Positions 1 to 11,987 of a DNA stretch of 64,000 nucleotides are shown here, piece after piece; position 1 is the stretch's first letter; each line of letters begins with the position of its first letter. The stretch spans positions 11,854,504 through 11,918,503 of the forward strand of contig NC_066513.1 of the NCBI RefSeq assembly GCF_024679095.1, read 5' to 3'. The position numbers and the translations under genes were made by a program. The notes under the pieces were generated by a model. That model made no database searches and had not been told where the DNA came from. It was given only the letters and a program-made list of their open reading frames with translations. Source of the DNA: Eriocheir sinensis. Lineage: Eukaryota; Arthropoda; Malacostraca; Decapoda; Varunidae.

Positions 1-262
1 AGTGCTTTTGCATTGAACAACCTATCGCCTCCTTGTTGGTGTCACTTCACATGCTTTTGTGCTTATCAGAAAGTTTCAATGCTTGTTTCTATTTTTTGCT
101 AGCCTGACTTGCCCCACTGCCACAGATGTTTGTATTATTTCCCTTAACTTGAGTTGAGTTAAATAGATGACAATCATGTTGTATAAATATCCCAAGTCTT
201 GAATTATGTAGAATTTTTTTAAAATGAATCATGTACAATAGAGGATTCATTGTAATAAAAGC

Positions 263-299
<37 letters not shown>

Positions 300-520
300 A
301 AAGTAGTAAGAGTAGCAGTAGCAGTGCATAAATACATCAGCAAGATCAACAAGATCAGCAGCACTTTACACTGGCCCGTGTCCCGAGGTAATGGATTCGT
401 ACCTACCACAGGCTTGGCTCGGCTCGGAGATGAGCACCGCAGCCACGTGCAGCTATAGCGTATGTACCCAACTTTACCTTACCTTTAGGATAAGCATCAG
501 CAGCATCCCTCATTCCCTAC
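1..520. other. Intronic sequence downstream of the last visible USP exon
   Basis: No exon continuing the USP frame could be found here on the minus strand, so the next exon (which should lead towards the His box) lies beyond the window. The stretch holds an (AGT)n tract at about 263-297. On the minus strand at 330-475 there is a possible worn SINE with a B-box-like GGTACGAATCC, which I do not regard as proven. Confidence 0.5.
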
Positions 521-651
521 CTGCTGAGATGAAGGATGAGAATGGGTGGGGCACACAAGATGCGCACTTGCTGGTGACACGGATGACTTGAGTGGCAGTA
601 ATCACAGTCCCACATGAACAGGCTGATCTTGAAGTACTGCTGCAGAGCCTC
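521..651 (-). CDS. Ubiquitin-specific protease, exon 7 of the visible set (palm region, LILHLSR motif)
   Basis: A minus-strand internal exon of 131 nt. It starts after a pyrimidine-rich acceptor ending CCTGTCCAG and ends at the donor AGCAG|GTAGGG. It reads EALQQYF, a C-x2-C pair (CDYC), then PPILILHLSR, the order expected in a USP catalytic domain after the LSLP-like strand (family pattern: eaL..yf, zinc-ribbon cysteines, P.iLilhLkRF). It joins the previous exon in phase 0 (SEITLE|EALQQYF) and leaves two bases for the next codon. A second acceptor 19 nt upstream (CTTATGCAG at 671-672) would break the phase, so I prefer the inner one. The catalytic His should lie in later exons outside the window. 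Confidence 0.85.
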
Positions 652-829
652 CTGGACAGGGTGACAAGGACTGCATAAGTCGATGAAAACAGGAGAGATG
701 TAGGTGGATAGCAGTGAACAATGGACTTGGGCAGTTCAAACCAACTGTAGAAATGATAACAGGATAACGACCAAGTAACAAAGTAGCCAGCATCCCGGCA
801 ATTACAGAATCAGGGTAGACAGAAAGTCA

Positions 830-1440
830 GGTGGAGAGATGAAATTAGAGCCTTTTCACGAGCAGGATGGTGTACACTAGCATCTGCCACAGAAACAGGA
901 GGAGGTGTAAAATTAGAACCTTTGCTAGAGCAGGATGGGTAACACTAATATCAGAAAGAGAACCAGGAGGAGACATGAAATCAAAATCTTTCAAGGAACA
1001 GGATGGTGTATACTATCATTAGACAGATAACCGGGTGGAGAGATGAAATCAAAACCTTTCAAGATGCAGAATGGGGTACACTAGCAGCAGACAAGGACCA
1101 AGGTGGAGAGATGAACTTTAAATCTTTACCAGAGCAGAATGGAGTACACTAACACTAGATATAATAACACCTAGAAAGATGAAGTTGAGACTTTTGCCAG
1201 AGCAGGATGGAGAACACTAACATCAGACAGAGAACCAGGTGGAGAGATGAAATTAGAACTTTTGTAAGAACAGGATTGATTATAATAATATCAGACAGAG
1301 AACCAGGTGGAAAGATTAAATTAAAACATTTTCCAGAACAGGATGAAGTTCACTAAAATCAGACAGAAAAACAGGTGTAGAGATGAGGTTAAAAGATTCG
1401 CCATAGAATGATGGAAAACACAAACATCAGACAAGGGTTA
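830..1440. repeat. Minisatellite, about nine units of 68 bp
   Basis: An imperfect tandem array. The marker GAGATGAA recurs near 835, 903, 968, 1036, 1104, 1172, 1240, 1308 and 1377, giving a 67-69 bp period. Each unit carries AGACAGAGAACCAGGTGG-like, GAGATGAAATTAGA-like and GAGCAGGATGG-like blocks. It lies in the USP intron and begins about 80 nt past the donor of the 1519-2151 exon. A related single unit lies at about 46605-46700, just past another donor of the same gene. Confidence 0.85.
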
Positions 1441-1518
1441 CGTCAGTTGTCCATTTTGGTAAATATATTTTTCCATAACAAGAGTTGATGATGATGATTT
1501 TGAAGTGTCGTCGCTTAC

Positions 1519-2151
1519 CTCAAGAGTGATTTCTGAAGACCCGCTGACAGGAAGGGTGAGGGAGGTGAACCGTTCCCAAGTGGTGTTGATGATAATCCCT
1601 TCCTTAGGACAGATGATGTCCTGCTGCTGGATGCCCTCAAACAAGTCCGAGATGAGTGACCGGCGCTGATAAGTCACCCCACACCGCCCACACACCTCGC
1701 CCTCTCGTCCAAGCTTCAACTGTGGTAATGCTTTGAACGTTTTCTTGGGTGCCTGCTGGTCCTTGGTGCTGTTTTGGCGGTGGTCTGGTGAGGGGGTGTG
1801 GTCCGCGCTACCCTGGCGGCGGTGGTGGTGGTTGTGGTGATGGTCTGGGAGTTCTGTGCGCTCCTCTTCACGTGATTGTTGTTGGTGGTAATAGCGGTTG
1901 TTGGTCGGCTGATTACGTTGGTCACTGCCAGTGTAAATATCATAGTTTGGGGGGTAGTTATCATTGGCTGGTGTTCGGTAATGGTAACCATTTTGGTGTG
2001 ATGGTTGTTTTGGTGGTCTCTTTTCTAGTTGCTTTTGGTGATGGTGGGGGTGACTGGTGGCGCCTTGTGGAGTTGAGTGATTTTTCTTGTTCTTGGCAGC
2101 AGCAGAGCGCTTCTTCGTTGATCTCTTGGTGCACGCACAATCCACATCCTC
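1519..2151 (-). CDS. Ubiquitin-specific protease, exon 6 (His/Gln/Arg-rich insert plus finger region)
   Basis: A 633-nt, 211-codon minus-strand exon, phase 0 at both ends. The acceptor is TGTTAACAG|GAG and the donor GAG|GTAAGC. The first ~140 residues are low complexity, rich in K, R, H, Q, N and S with an HHHNHHH tract, and look disordered. The rest reads VCGRCG, ISDLFEG, IICPKEG and FTSLTLPV. These match the USP order: zinc-finger cysteines, an I-S-x-L-F-x-G strand, then F..LsLP. The second cysteine pair is incomplete (one Cys in IICPKEG), so zinc binding may be weakened or lost. Large inserts between the QQDAHE box and the fingers are known in USPs, but this one is unusually basic and His-rich. 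The frame stays open past the donor to a stop at 1438, so unspliced read-through would truncate the enzyme. Confidence 0.85.
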
Positions 2152-3009
2152 CTGTTAACATGAACACATAAGAGTAAAAACAAGAAGAGACCAGTTAGCC
2201 TTATCCTAAAAAAATTCCTAAATTATCTTCATACATACATACAAAACCATGAAAAGATTGAGTAAGGGCCATTATGGACAAAAATGAATGATGAAACAAG
2301 GATTATCTGAGGACAAGAATCTGCTACATACTGTGTGCCAACTGCCTTACATTGGAGCCCATCCCATGGTTGTCCTAGCTGCTTTTATGGTCAGACCATG
2401 CAGACACTCAACCCATCAAATACAGACAAAGTAACTTTTGCTGACTCTGACGCAGCTAGCTTAGCATAAATGAAGCCGTAAATTACACTGATGGAAAATG
2501 TTAAGGTAATTAATAGCGTCTATGATTTGATTCAGGCTTGAATCTGCAGCTGTGGTATGGTAACTGTATAGAGAGAAGCATATAAAGAAAAAAACATTAC
2601 AAAGATGCAAGTAGAATAGAGCCTAGTGCAGCGCAACTATCCTGTGAGGAGGTTAGAGGAATTAGACTTGACCAATTAAGAGAGAGGAAGAGGAAACTTG
2701 ATAATGTTGTTTATATCAGTAAGTGAATTAGCCATTAGAGAGACAGTGGACAGGGAGGGTTTTCTGATCAGAGACAATGGAGGAACACAAGTGTGGAAAT
2801 TATTCTGCCTATATATCGTATTCCCCGCCATATAGTGAAAAAAAATCTGTGTTTGAGCTGCCAGTGACAGCTCAAATACAGAGAAGAGCAGAATATATCA
2901 TATCAGTTTATCAGTGATCATAACTGTCACTGTAAAATTATGGCTATGATACCGTATGTTGCTAGCTGCCCTTCTCTGTGTTCACAGTATTCCACTGTTA
3001 ATTGCAGAG
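2152..3009. other. Intron sequence with one small hairpin
   Basis: No coding or known repeat was recognised. A 15-bp near-perfect stem (2846-2860 with 2868-2882, TCTGTGTTTGAGCTG, 7-nt loop) is flanked by AT-rich sequence of weak dyad symmetry, suggesting a MITE remnant or chance hairpin. Confidence 0.5.
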
Positions 3010-3786
3010 TTATGCTGGGATCACACATCCGCGATTTCGCTCTGCGACGGTTGGCGATTTTGAAAATTTCCGAAATCGGCATATACGCTCTACATCGTAG
3101 CGACGTCCCTGCGAATAGTCGCAACAGTCGCGCGGTAAAGTTCGCACGACTTGTGGGTGCCGGCCCGTCGCGCGAACATTTTGAAATGTTAAAAAAAGTT
3201 CGCAGAAGTCTGCGATATTGGCCAAATCGCACGATTATTCGCACGGTTAAGCGAGAGACCATCGCAGTATGCGCTCGCATACCCTCATCAAACTCACGGG
3301 GTCGCGGTGTATGCGAGTGTATATGCGAGCGACTTTGTACATCATGCGTGTGGCAGCGACGCTGCTTCGGAGAGCGAGATGGCAGCGAGCAAGCGGGAGG
3401 GTGTGAAAAACCGTTGGCGAGCGACGCTCGACCGCACTCACACTGTCCTGCCACACGCCACTACCCTGCCCGCCTGCAAAATAATAGCCTAGTAATCATG
3501 ATTTTATAATAATAGCCTAGTAATCATGATTTTATAATAATAGCATATTATTCCTAACTGCTAAATAATAGCTTAGTGTTCATAAATGCAAAATAATAGA
3601 ATAGTATTCCTAACTGCTAAATAATAGCTTAGTGTTCATGAATACAAAATAATATAATAGTATTCCTAAATGCAAAATAATAGCCTGGTTTAACAAAATG
3701 CAAAATTATAAGCTAGTGTACACAGTAAAATTATTAGCTAGAGTACACAGTAAAATTATATTGTATTTCTCTTGATTACTTCATTA

Positions 3787-4043
3787 CTAAGGGTGCGGCC
3801 ACACTGCACGCGGTTTGCTGGTAGGGTAGAGGGTAGCAGGACGCCTAGCGGGTCAGAGGCAAGAACAAACACATGTTATCTAATACGAGTGGCCATTAGC
3901 GGGTTCCCTCCAAACTTACCCGCTACCCGCGTCCTGTATGGCCACTCCTATTAGATAACATGTGTTTGTACTTGCCTCTGACCCGCTAGGCGTCCCGCTA
4001 CCCTCTACCCTCCCAGCAAACCGCGTGCAGTGTGGCCGCACCC
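3787..4043. mobile_element. 257-bp hairpin MITE inserted in the left foldback arm
   Basis: A nearly perfect hairpin with termini GGGTGCGGCCACACTGCACG and the reverse complement. TTA flanks both sides (3784-3786, 4044-4046). The matching place in the other arm of the surrounding palindrome (about 5965-5980) reads straight through with a single TTA, which is a natural empty site. The insertion is therefore younger than the foldback. No coding capacity. Confidence 0.9.
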
Positions 4044-4477
4044 TTAGCTTGTTAGCAAGTTATTACAGACTGTAAAATTCTTTCCACTTACAATTTATGA
4101 CAGAAGTTGTAGATACGGTATAACATGCAGAAAACCTTACACCATACGAATAAAATCCAATATTCCTCAAAACAACTTACTTTGTTCCCAGGAGATCATG
4201 AACCCCAGGTTAAGAACTGCTAAATTAGAAGCAAGAAACAATAAAGTAATATCAGCGACAACAAGGGAGGGTAGCACAAGCTACTACTTACTTGAAGCAC
4301 TGGGTGTTTGTTACTAACCGACTATCAAATCTGAATCGACACAAGCAACCGGCGGTGCCAGATGGGGATTATTTTACCATACTGAAAGCCTATAAGGTTG
4401 CTCAGCAGAAATAATAACCTTAGCGTTAGAGCGTCGGGATATGCAAGGTGCCAAAATTAATTTCTGGTTAGTGTGTG

Positions 4478-4583
<106 letters not shown>

Positions 4584-5344
4584 GTGTGGTGTGTGGGGGA
4601 TGGATGGTAGAGAGAGCGCGATATTGCCCGCCTATTATGGGTCGTACTGCGACGCGCCCTCGACGTTTTCTCGACCATGCGTGCGACGTCAAGCGTCGTC
4701 GAGCGGCTAGACGAGGGGCGGTCGCGCATAGTCGCCAGGCCCTGCGTTCGTCGCGATCCGTCGCAACGAGTTTTATTTTCAAAATTGGGCTCCTCTGCGT
4801 ACAGTCGCGCGCATTCACGCACGATTCACCTCGACGTCCCCTCGCCTGTCGCCCTCGTGTGCGTATAGGCGAGCGACCCTCCCTCGCCATGTTGCTGTGA
4901 GTTGAACCAGAGGCAAATGCTGGGATCACACATCTGCGATTTCGCTCTGCGACGGTTGGCGATTTTGAAAATGCACGAAATCGTGGGAGCATCACTATTG
5001 TCTCTGCGAGTTTGCCTCTGTTTCAACTCACAGCAACATGGTGAGGGAAGGTCGCTCGCCTATATGCACACGAGGGCGACAGGCGAGGGGACGTCGAGGT
5101 GAATCGTGCGTGAATGCGCGCAACTGTACGCAGAGGAGCCCAATTTTAAAAATAAAACCCGTTGCGACGGATCGCGATGAACGCAGGGCCTAGCGACTAT
5201 GCGCGACCGCCCCTCATCTAGCCGCTCGACGACGCTCGACGTCGCACGCATGGTCGAGAAAACGTCGAGGGCGCGTCGCTGTACGACCCATAATAGGCGG
5301 GCAATATCGCGCTCTCTCTACCATCCATCCCCCACACACCACAC

Positions 5345-5530
<186 letters not shown>

Positions 5531-6755
5531 CACACACACATACACTAAACAGAAATTAATCTTGGCACCTTGCATATCCCGACGCTCTAACGCTAAGGTT
5601 ATTATTTCGGCTGATCAACTTTATAGGTTTTCAATATGGTAAAATAATCCCCATCTGGCAACGCCAGTTGCTTGTGTCGATTCAGATTTGATAGTCGGTT
5701 GGTAACGAACACCCAGTGCTTCAAGTAAGTAGTAGCCTGTGCTACCCTCCCTTGCTGTCGCTGATATTACTTTATTGTTTCTTGATTCTAATTTAGCAGT
5801 TCTTAGCCTGGGGGTCGTGATCTCCTGGGAACAAAGTAAGTTGTTTTGAGAAATATTGGATTTTATTCGTATGGTGTAAGGTTTTCTGCATGTTATACCG
5901 TATTTACAACTTCTGTCATAAATTGTCAGTGGAAAGAGTTTTACAGTCTGTAATAACTTGCTAACAAGCTAATGAAGTAGTCAAGAGAAATACATTATAA
6001 TTTTACTGTGTACTCTAGCTAATAATTTTACTGTGTACACTAGCTTATAATTTTGCATTTTGTTAAACCAGGCTATTATTTTGCATTTAGGAATACTATT
6101 CTATTATTTTTCCATTTATGAACACTAAGCTATTATTTAGCAGTTAGGAATAATATGCTATTATTATAAATTCATGAATATTAGGCTATTATTTTGCAGG
6201 CGGGTAGGGTAGCGGCGTGTGGCAGGACAGAGTGCGGTCGAGCTTTGCTCGCCAACGGTTTTTCACACCCTCCTGCTTGCTCGCTGCCATCTCGCTCTCC
6301 GAAGCAGCGTCGCTGCCATACGCACGATGTACAAGGTTGCTCGCATAATACGCTCGCATACACCGCGACCCCTTGCGTTTGACGAGGGTATGCGAGCGCA
6401 TACTGCGATGGTCTCTCGCTTAACCGTGCGAATAATCGTGCGATTTGGCCAATATCGCAGACTTCTGCGAACTTTTTTAACATTTCAAAATGTTCGCGCG
6501 ACGGGCCGGCACCCGCAAGTCGTGCGAACTTTACCGCGTGACTATTGCTACTAATCGCAGGGACGTCGCTACGATGTCGAGCGTATATGCCGATTTCGGA
6601 AATTTTCAAAATCGCCAACCGTCGCAGAGCGAAATCGCGGATGTGTGATCCCAGCAAAACTCGCAGAGACAATAGCGATGCTCCTACGATTTCGTGCATT
6701 TTCAAAATCGCCAACCGTCGCAGAGCGAAATCGCAGATGTGTGATCCCTGCATTA

Positions 6756-7045
6756 CATTTCTCTTACCCGGAGCAGCTGTGCTTTTGAGATAGTAAACAA
6801 AAGGGTTGGTTGGTAGATTCACTCACTTCACAGTTCTGATTGCGCGTACACAACCATGTTTCGTGGTAAGTGCACAAAGCGTTAGTAGGTAATGCCACTT
6901 TCTCGATATAAATCATGGCTATGGCTTCAGCAAGTGAGGCGGGACTGTCAGGGGCTGGCCAGGCGAGGCACTGCATATAAACAAACCACCACCACGGAGC
7001 ACGCGGTGGCGGGGCGTGGAAGGGCAGACTGCAGTAATAATAATG

Positions 7046-7098
<53 letters not shown>

Positions 7099-9130
7099 TC
7101 ACAGAATACAGTAACTATTACTGATCTGGTCATTACTGTTGACTGTTTACAATGATACCATGTTTTGTCTGTGTAAGGTGTTGGCACCATAAACAACACG
7201 GACATCTTGTATCTACACCTACAATGGCCGTCTCTCATCTACATCATCAAGACAATAATCTAACAGACTTGTTAATTATATATCTTAGAATTATTTTCAT
7301 TTGTAATCGTTATCAAAAAATCTTTAAACATAATGTTACGCCAGTGGGTATTGTTTGTGTTTGTGTAGGCGTGTTTGTGTGGGTTACGAGTTTGAGCCGT
7401 GGAAGAGTTTTGGGCGAGAGGTACGGGTGTGTGGCGGTGCCGCGGGCCACAGTGGCTGCTTGAGAAATGACAGCGATGGGACTGCGTGACTGAGCTTGCG
7501 TCCGGTGTGTCCGTGTGCCTGCCTGTGTTTGTCTCTGTTGTGCTCTCCTTGTGGCTGGATTTTCTGTATTTGTGCCCAGAGGAATAGTGTACGGTGTTTG
7601 GAATATGTCAGTAAACGAGGAACAAGTACAGCTTGTCTTTCTTGCGTCTCTGCCTCTGGGCTCCCTCCTTGGTCTACGGCCGCGTGTGTGGCGTCCCTGA
7701 AGGAGCAAGTCTTGGACGGTTCTGGCTTTCACTACCCTGTGTTTAAGCACGCCGCCTGCCTGCCCGGTGTTGGTGGGTTGGGGGTGGTGTAACAGTATAT
7801 ACTTCTTTCTGGGGACATCTGGGAACTATTGTGTCAAACGTAGGTGTTTTGGGTGTTGGTCTCGTACCAGTAACAATAACCCTTAGGCCTACCAAAACCT
7901 AACTATCGGGGTATAAGACGTAGGGTGATTTTTCGATTTTTTCTTTTATAAAAAGTGCGTCTTATATGCAGGAAATACAGAATATTGTATATTTTATTAT
8001 TATTAATCTCATGATACTTAACTAGAATTAGGAAACAAGTGGTAGTATTTCGATACCGCGAAATAATTAGAAGCGGTGTGAAGAGAGTCCCGAAACGTCA
8101 TCAGGGGTTCAAATGATGATGTGGTAATGCTAATCTGAGGGGCTTGAATAGCCAGCGCCGCTTTCTATGATACAAGACTTTAGAGCAAAAACATCTTAAC
8201 CCGCACTGTTAAATTCTCATATTTTGAGAAATACACCAAGGGAAAAGGCTGTTAAGCGTCAGATTCCAAGACCAAGCTCGACCTCGCGCCTGACTACTCT
8301 CCAATTTGGACCCGAACCAAACCCAGCCTTCTGCCACCATCTTCTAAAAAAGTAGATTCTTGATACCTCAACGTCTTTCTCCCGAACCTCCAGAATCCAC
8401 AGCTAAGTTACAGACTTGGGATGGCCATTTCTATTTGTCTTAGCCTGAGGCAGGAGTATGGGGAGTATACCAGGAAAATTCACTTCCTTGATTGTAAGGT
8501 GGTACTTTCTGTTAATTCTGAATTTTGAATTATTTCCACAATAAAGTCATGAGTACAAGTTAAAAAATACCAGCTGCAAAAGGAATGTTAAGTTTAACTT
8601 TGCATATAGAGTTATTGATGCTTGAAACGAATTGGAGGTGGAGGTGGTGTGGACAAGGAGCATCCACGACTTTAAGACTAAGGCAGATTAAAGCAGATAA
8701 AGACAAAACAAGATTATCTTTAATCCTGTAAACTACAACGAAAGTCAGTAAACACTAAATGAGCCCTGCCCCCTCCCTCTAAATCTAAGGTAACATTGAC
8801 TCCTAATCCCAAGCTCCTTTCATCCAACCAGTCGGCTCTCATAGCTATGAAGAGGGGGCAGGGCTTCTGGGTCAGCGTAGTGTGTGCAGACTTTTTTATA
8901 GTTAGTATTTCCAAACATGCAACAAGCCAAGAAAGCTATCGAGGAATACTAGAAACAGACGTCTCTTCATTATATCATTGATGACTGGCACGGCAAGCAT
9001 TTTGAGGATGACGGTATTGGTGAGTTTCTAGCTTCCATTGCGCCCTTCTACCTCTACTTTCAGTACACCTAAGAAGAGTAGACAGTCCTTATCCACAGAG
9101 TTATATACTAGGTATATAACTCTTTGTCCT
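6756..9130. other. Intron sequence without recognised genes
   Basis: Contains a (TAA)n tract at about 7033-7099 and a GC/TG-rich patch at about 7340-7790 with no supported exon. A short inverted repeat lies at about 8764-8867 (GAGCCCTGCCCCCTC and its near reverse complement). The rest has no recognisable similarity. Confidence 0.5.
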
Positions 9131-9135
9131 TATCC

Positions 9136-9276
9136 CTAGAGAAGAAGTTAGAAGTTCTTGATCGCATTGATACTGTCCAGAAGACTTCAGTGATTGTGCA
9201 TGCCATGAACTTGCCAGAAAGTACAATCCGATCGATTCGGTCTATTGCTGAGAAGATACGCAACAGTGTGTTTACA
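9136..9276 (+). pseudogene. Fragment of a pogo/Tigger-type transposase (helix-turn-helix part)
   Basis: A plus-strand frame reads EKKLEVLDRID, then VHAMNLPESTIRSIR and AEKIRNSV. I recognise this as the N-terminal Psq/CENP-B-type DNA-binding region of Tigger/pogo transposases. Only about 47 residues remain, with no start, no DDE catalytic domain and stops on both sides. The following sequence at about 9330-9370 (CGCGAGTTACCTGTA) resembles an end of such an element. A dead remnant in the USP intron. Confidence 0.6.
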
Positions 9277-10178
9277 CACCTATATATAAATATTGTTTAA
9301 TCTACCCTAAATTCACTTTACTCAAACTCACGAGGAACGGACTACGCACGTAAATCGCGAGTTACCTGTACTATATGCAATAGGTCTGTATCAGAGAACA
9401 CTCACAGTGGAAGGCTGAGATGGCAAAATGCTTGTCATGCAAATTGTCTGTAAAAAGACTTCCATTTCTAGTGCTACTCAATGCCTCGCTTGGCTAGCTG
9501 CATGCCTGAAAAGGCCACAATGTGTGCCATGCTGACTATCTTACAGACAGATAAAAAGTGTTCTCCTCCTGTCTTACAATTATGTGCAGCCTTTGGAAGC
9601 TTTATCTTTCAAGGATAATAGTAATACAAACATGCTAATGGATTGGACCCTCAAGATTATACATGGGCCCCAAAGATTTAGCTTGGGACCTCATACAAGT
9701 GCCCAGGCCTGTTTTGTAAACTTGCAAGGTTGCTGATTATAATTTCAAATAGTACTGGCACTGCCATCTGCAGAAAAATATATAACGAAACAAATGTCTG
9801 TGAAATTAATAATATTTTGAAACTCAAAATTAACTTTATTTCATGGTATTTGTCATTGTTGTCTGCATATTATTGAAACCGACAACTATTTCCCATGCAT
9901 AGGCTATCATATATTATTCACAAAACCGAACACGCTGGGTGACAGCAGGTTGCCAGAATATGATTATGAACACCTCAGACTCAGGTGCCACAACCATAGT
10001 GGTGGTGGTGGTGGTGGCAATAATAATAGCTGCAATAACAATATCCTAATCATCATAAGCAACATCACCATCATCTCATCTTCGTTATCATCATCACCAC
10101 CATTGCCAGTAAGAAAACCGCACCAAACCAAACACAACCCATGCCAGCCCAACCCAATCTACCATAAGCTTGCTTTAC
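9277..10178. other. Intron sequence without recognised genes
   Basis: No coding similarity was seen apart from the exon that follows. Contains a GGT/AAT/ATC-type simple-sequence patch at about 9996-10100. Confidence 0.5.
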
Positions 10179-10268
10179 CTGACTTGCAAGATCCTGGTGT
10201 AGCCACAGCAGAAGTCCGGCCAGCAGGTCATGTGCTTCCTGCTGCTTCTCGCTGGCAAACTGCTCATC
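10179..10268 (-). CDS. Ubiquitin-specific protease, exon 5 (QQDAHE-type box)
   Basis: A 90-nt, 30-codon minus-strand exon with acceptor GTCTGCAG|GAT and donor CAG|GTAAAG, phase 0 on both sides. It reads DEQFASEKQQEAHDLL then LLWLHQDLASQ. KQQEAHDLL is the divergent counterpart of the USP QQDAHEFL box that shapes the active site near the catalytic Cys. The following L-x2-LH-x-DL pattern is also typical. It fits between the Cys-box exons and the large insert exon. Confidence 0.9.
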
Positions 10269-10679
10269 CTGCAGACTACATATGCCCTGCAAACACATGC
10301 TTATAATTATGTGCTCCCTTGTGTACAATGAAGGAGGCAGGACAAGTACAACACTGCATCTATACAAGTACAAATGTTATCGGTTTTATGTTATTGCCGT
10401 TGAGGTGCTTATTTTGCAATAAAGAAAAAATATATATAATGCCTGAACATGCTGCTGCACGAAAAAGATGCTGAATTTCAATCAGTTTTTGTGTAAGGTG
10501 TTCTGATCCCCCACCCCCTTGAAAGAGCTTTAATTGTGGGATGGAGTAAATACAGACAAAGCATGGGAGCTCCAGAACTAATCTGTTAATGGGATGAAAT
10601 AGTAAATATACTGGTCAACTCTTCCATCAGAAAGTTGGACAACACTGGGATGACCTTGAGTAGAATGTATTTTGTGAGG

Positions 10680-10995
10680 CCACAGGCGGGTGTAGTGTCC
10701 TGGAGCAGCTGGGTTCAAGTTCTGCCTGTCACTACAAGCTGATAATTTTCAGTCATTGCCGAGTCCCCACATGCTGTCCTAATGACCACCTGGACCTGGA
10801 CCCCAGCAAAACTCTCTTAAGAGGATTAAGTGGAGTACAAGAGGGAAGAATGAGCAACGCAAGAATGGTGCCACTATGAAACACTTGTTTGCACCCCTAA
10901 TGGGCTGCGGCCAACTAACATAATCATGAAAGGTTAATGGTGCTATAGGCTAAACGTTAAAAAAATAATAAATAATAATAATAAATATAAATATG
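10680..10995 (+). mobile_element. tRNA-derived SINE, degenerate copy
   Basis: Carries a B-box-like GGGTTCAAGTTC near its start, then the family body (CACATGCTGTCC, GACCACCTGGACC, ATGGTGCCACTATGAAACAC, GGGCTGCGGCC) and ends in an A/AAT-rich tail. The same body occurs at 19246, 31010, 46190 and 54965. Confidence 0.75.
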
Positions 10996-11426
10996 AATAT
11001 GCCAATGAAAGACAGCAAGGGCGGCAATACTTAAGCTGATTTTAAGAGGCTAAAGAGTCGATCAGAGGAGAGGAGTTGATAGGATGCCTTTTAGCGTCTT
11101 ATATAATATCCTTTTATAATTACTAGTGTTTTGTATAATACATTTTTTCCCACATAATCTTGGTATTCTGTTCTTTTAATGAACATTTTTACTGAGCGAT
11201 GAGGGAAGTGTTACACTAGCACATTTTCTGTCATCTTTTGTTTCTTTTCTACAAATGCCACGCCTTTCTTGGTAACGCCAGGAGTGGCTCTGCATCTCTT
11301 GCCTTTGTCTCATGCCTGTGGAGTGATTGCACAGGAACCCAACGATCCTCATCCTGGAAGATAAATACCAACCCATGCCAGAAAACATGCTAACGTAGCA
11401 CAGGCCTTAGGGAGGGGAGAACACAC

Positions 11427-11547
11427 CTTGAAGTATGCCAGCTCTCCCTTCTTGAGTTTTTTCACGTCATCCATCTTGGTTATGAGAGAGTTGAGAGCGT
11501 GAGCGAATATCTTCTTTCCTTTACCTCCATCACCCAGTCCCTTGCAC
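11427..11547 (-). CDS. Ubiquitin-specific protease, exon 4 (between Cys box and QQDAHE box)
   Basis: A 121-nt minus-strand exon. The acceptor is CCCCACAG|G and the donor AAG|GTGTGT. One base completes the split codon from the Cys-box exon, then 40 codons read CKGLGDGGKGKKIFAHALN, SLITKMDDVKK and GELAYFK. The position and the FAHAL...L..M amphipathic pattern fit the helical thumb that follows the USP Cys box. The polypyrimidine part of the acceptor is only about 10 nt long before a LINE 3' tail begins. Confidence 0.85.
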
Positions 11548-11559
11548 CTGTGGGGAGGA

Positions 11560-11910
11560 TTTTTACGTATATTTACATAGATATAGAGTTCACGCAGACC
11601 CTATGATCCACACTAATGCAGGTCTATCCCTAAACCTAAGTGAGACTACATCAAACGGCTACCAAAGTGTTGCATTTTTGCTTTCATGAATATTAAGGGG
11701 GAAGGAAATGGTGGATGAGTTTATTTTTAATGAATGCACTGAAGATGGGCGTTTATTTAATTGTCAAAGAACGATGTTGATGAAAGAGAATTTACTGTAG
11801 CCTAAATCTATTAGTTTGCAGTCAAGTTTTGTCTATTATCTCTCATTTGCAGCATGTCGTCAAGTTTTGTCTATTATCTCTCATTTGCAGCATGTCGTCA
11901 ATAATAAGGA
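11560..11910 (-). mobile_element. CR1/L2-type LINE, 3'-terminal fragment
   Basis: Matches the 3' UTR and tail of the other CR1-type copies here: tail words TCTATGTAAATA, GCGTGAACTC, and the AATATTAAG / GCATTTTTGC region corresponding to 56470-56760. 5'-truncated. It contains a 37-bp direct duplication at about 11819-11892. Its 3' end sits about 10 nt upstream of the exon 4 acceptor, in sense with the USP gene. Confidence 0.75.
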
Positions 11911-11916
11911 GTTTGG

Positions 11917-11920
<4 letters not shown>

Positions 11921-11987
<67 letters not shown>

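Noticed and set aside
652..670. Alternative 19-nt longer start of USP exon 7 at 670
   Set aside because: It would leave one extra base and break phase with exon 6.
1438..1518. USP exon 6 continuing to the stop at 1438 as the last exon
   Set aside because: A strong GAG|GTAAGC donor at 1518 and the in-phase exon at 521-651 carrying the next USP motifs argue for splicing; read-through remains only a minor possibility.
1749..2171. Plus-strand Gly/Cys-rich 140-codon frame
   Set aside because: It is the antisense shadow of USP exon 6.
2846..2882. microRNA hairpin
   Set aside because: The stem is only 15 bp, with no further pairing or expression evidence.
2927..3509. Long open frames on both strands inside the foldback (and 6181-6822)
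   Set aside because: They come from GCGA-rich palindromic sequence, occur on opposite strands of mirrored arms and have no domain similarity.
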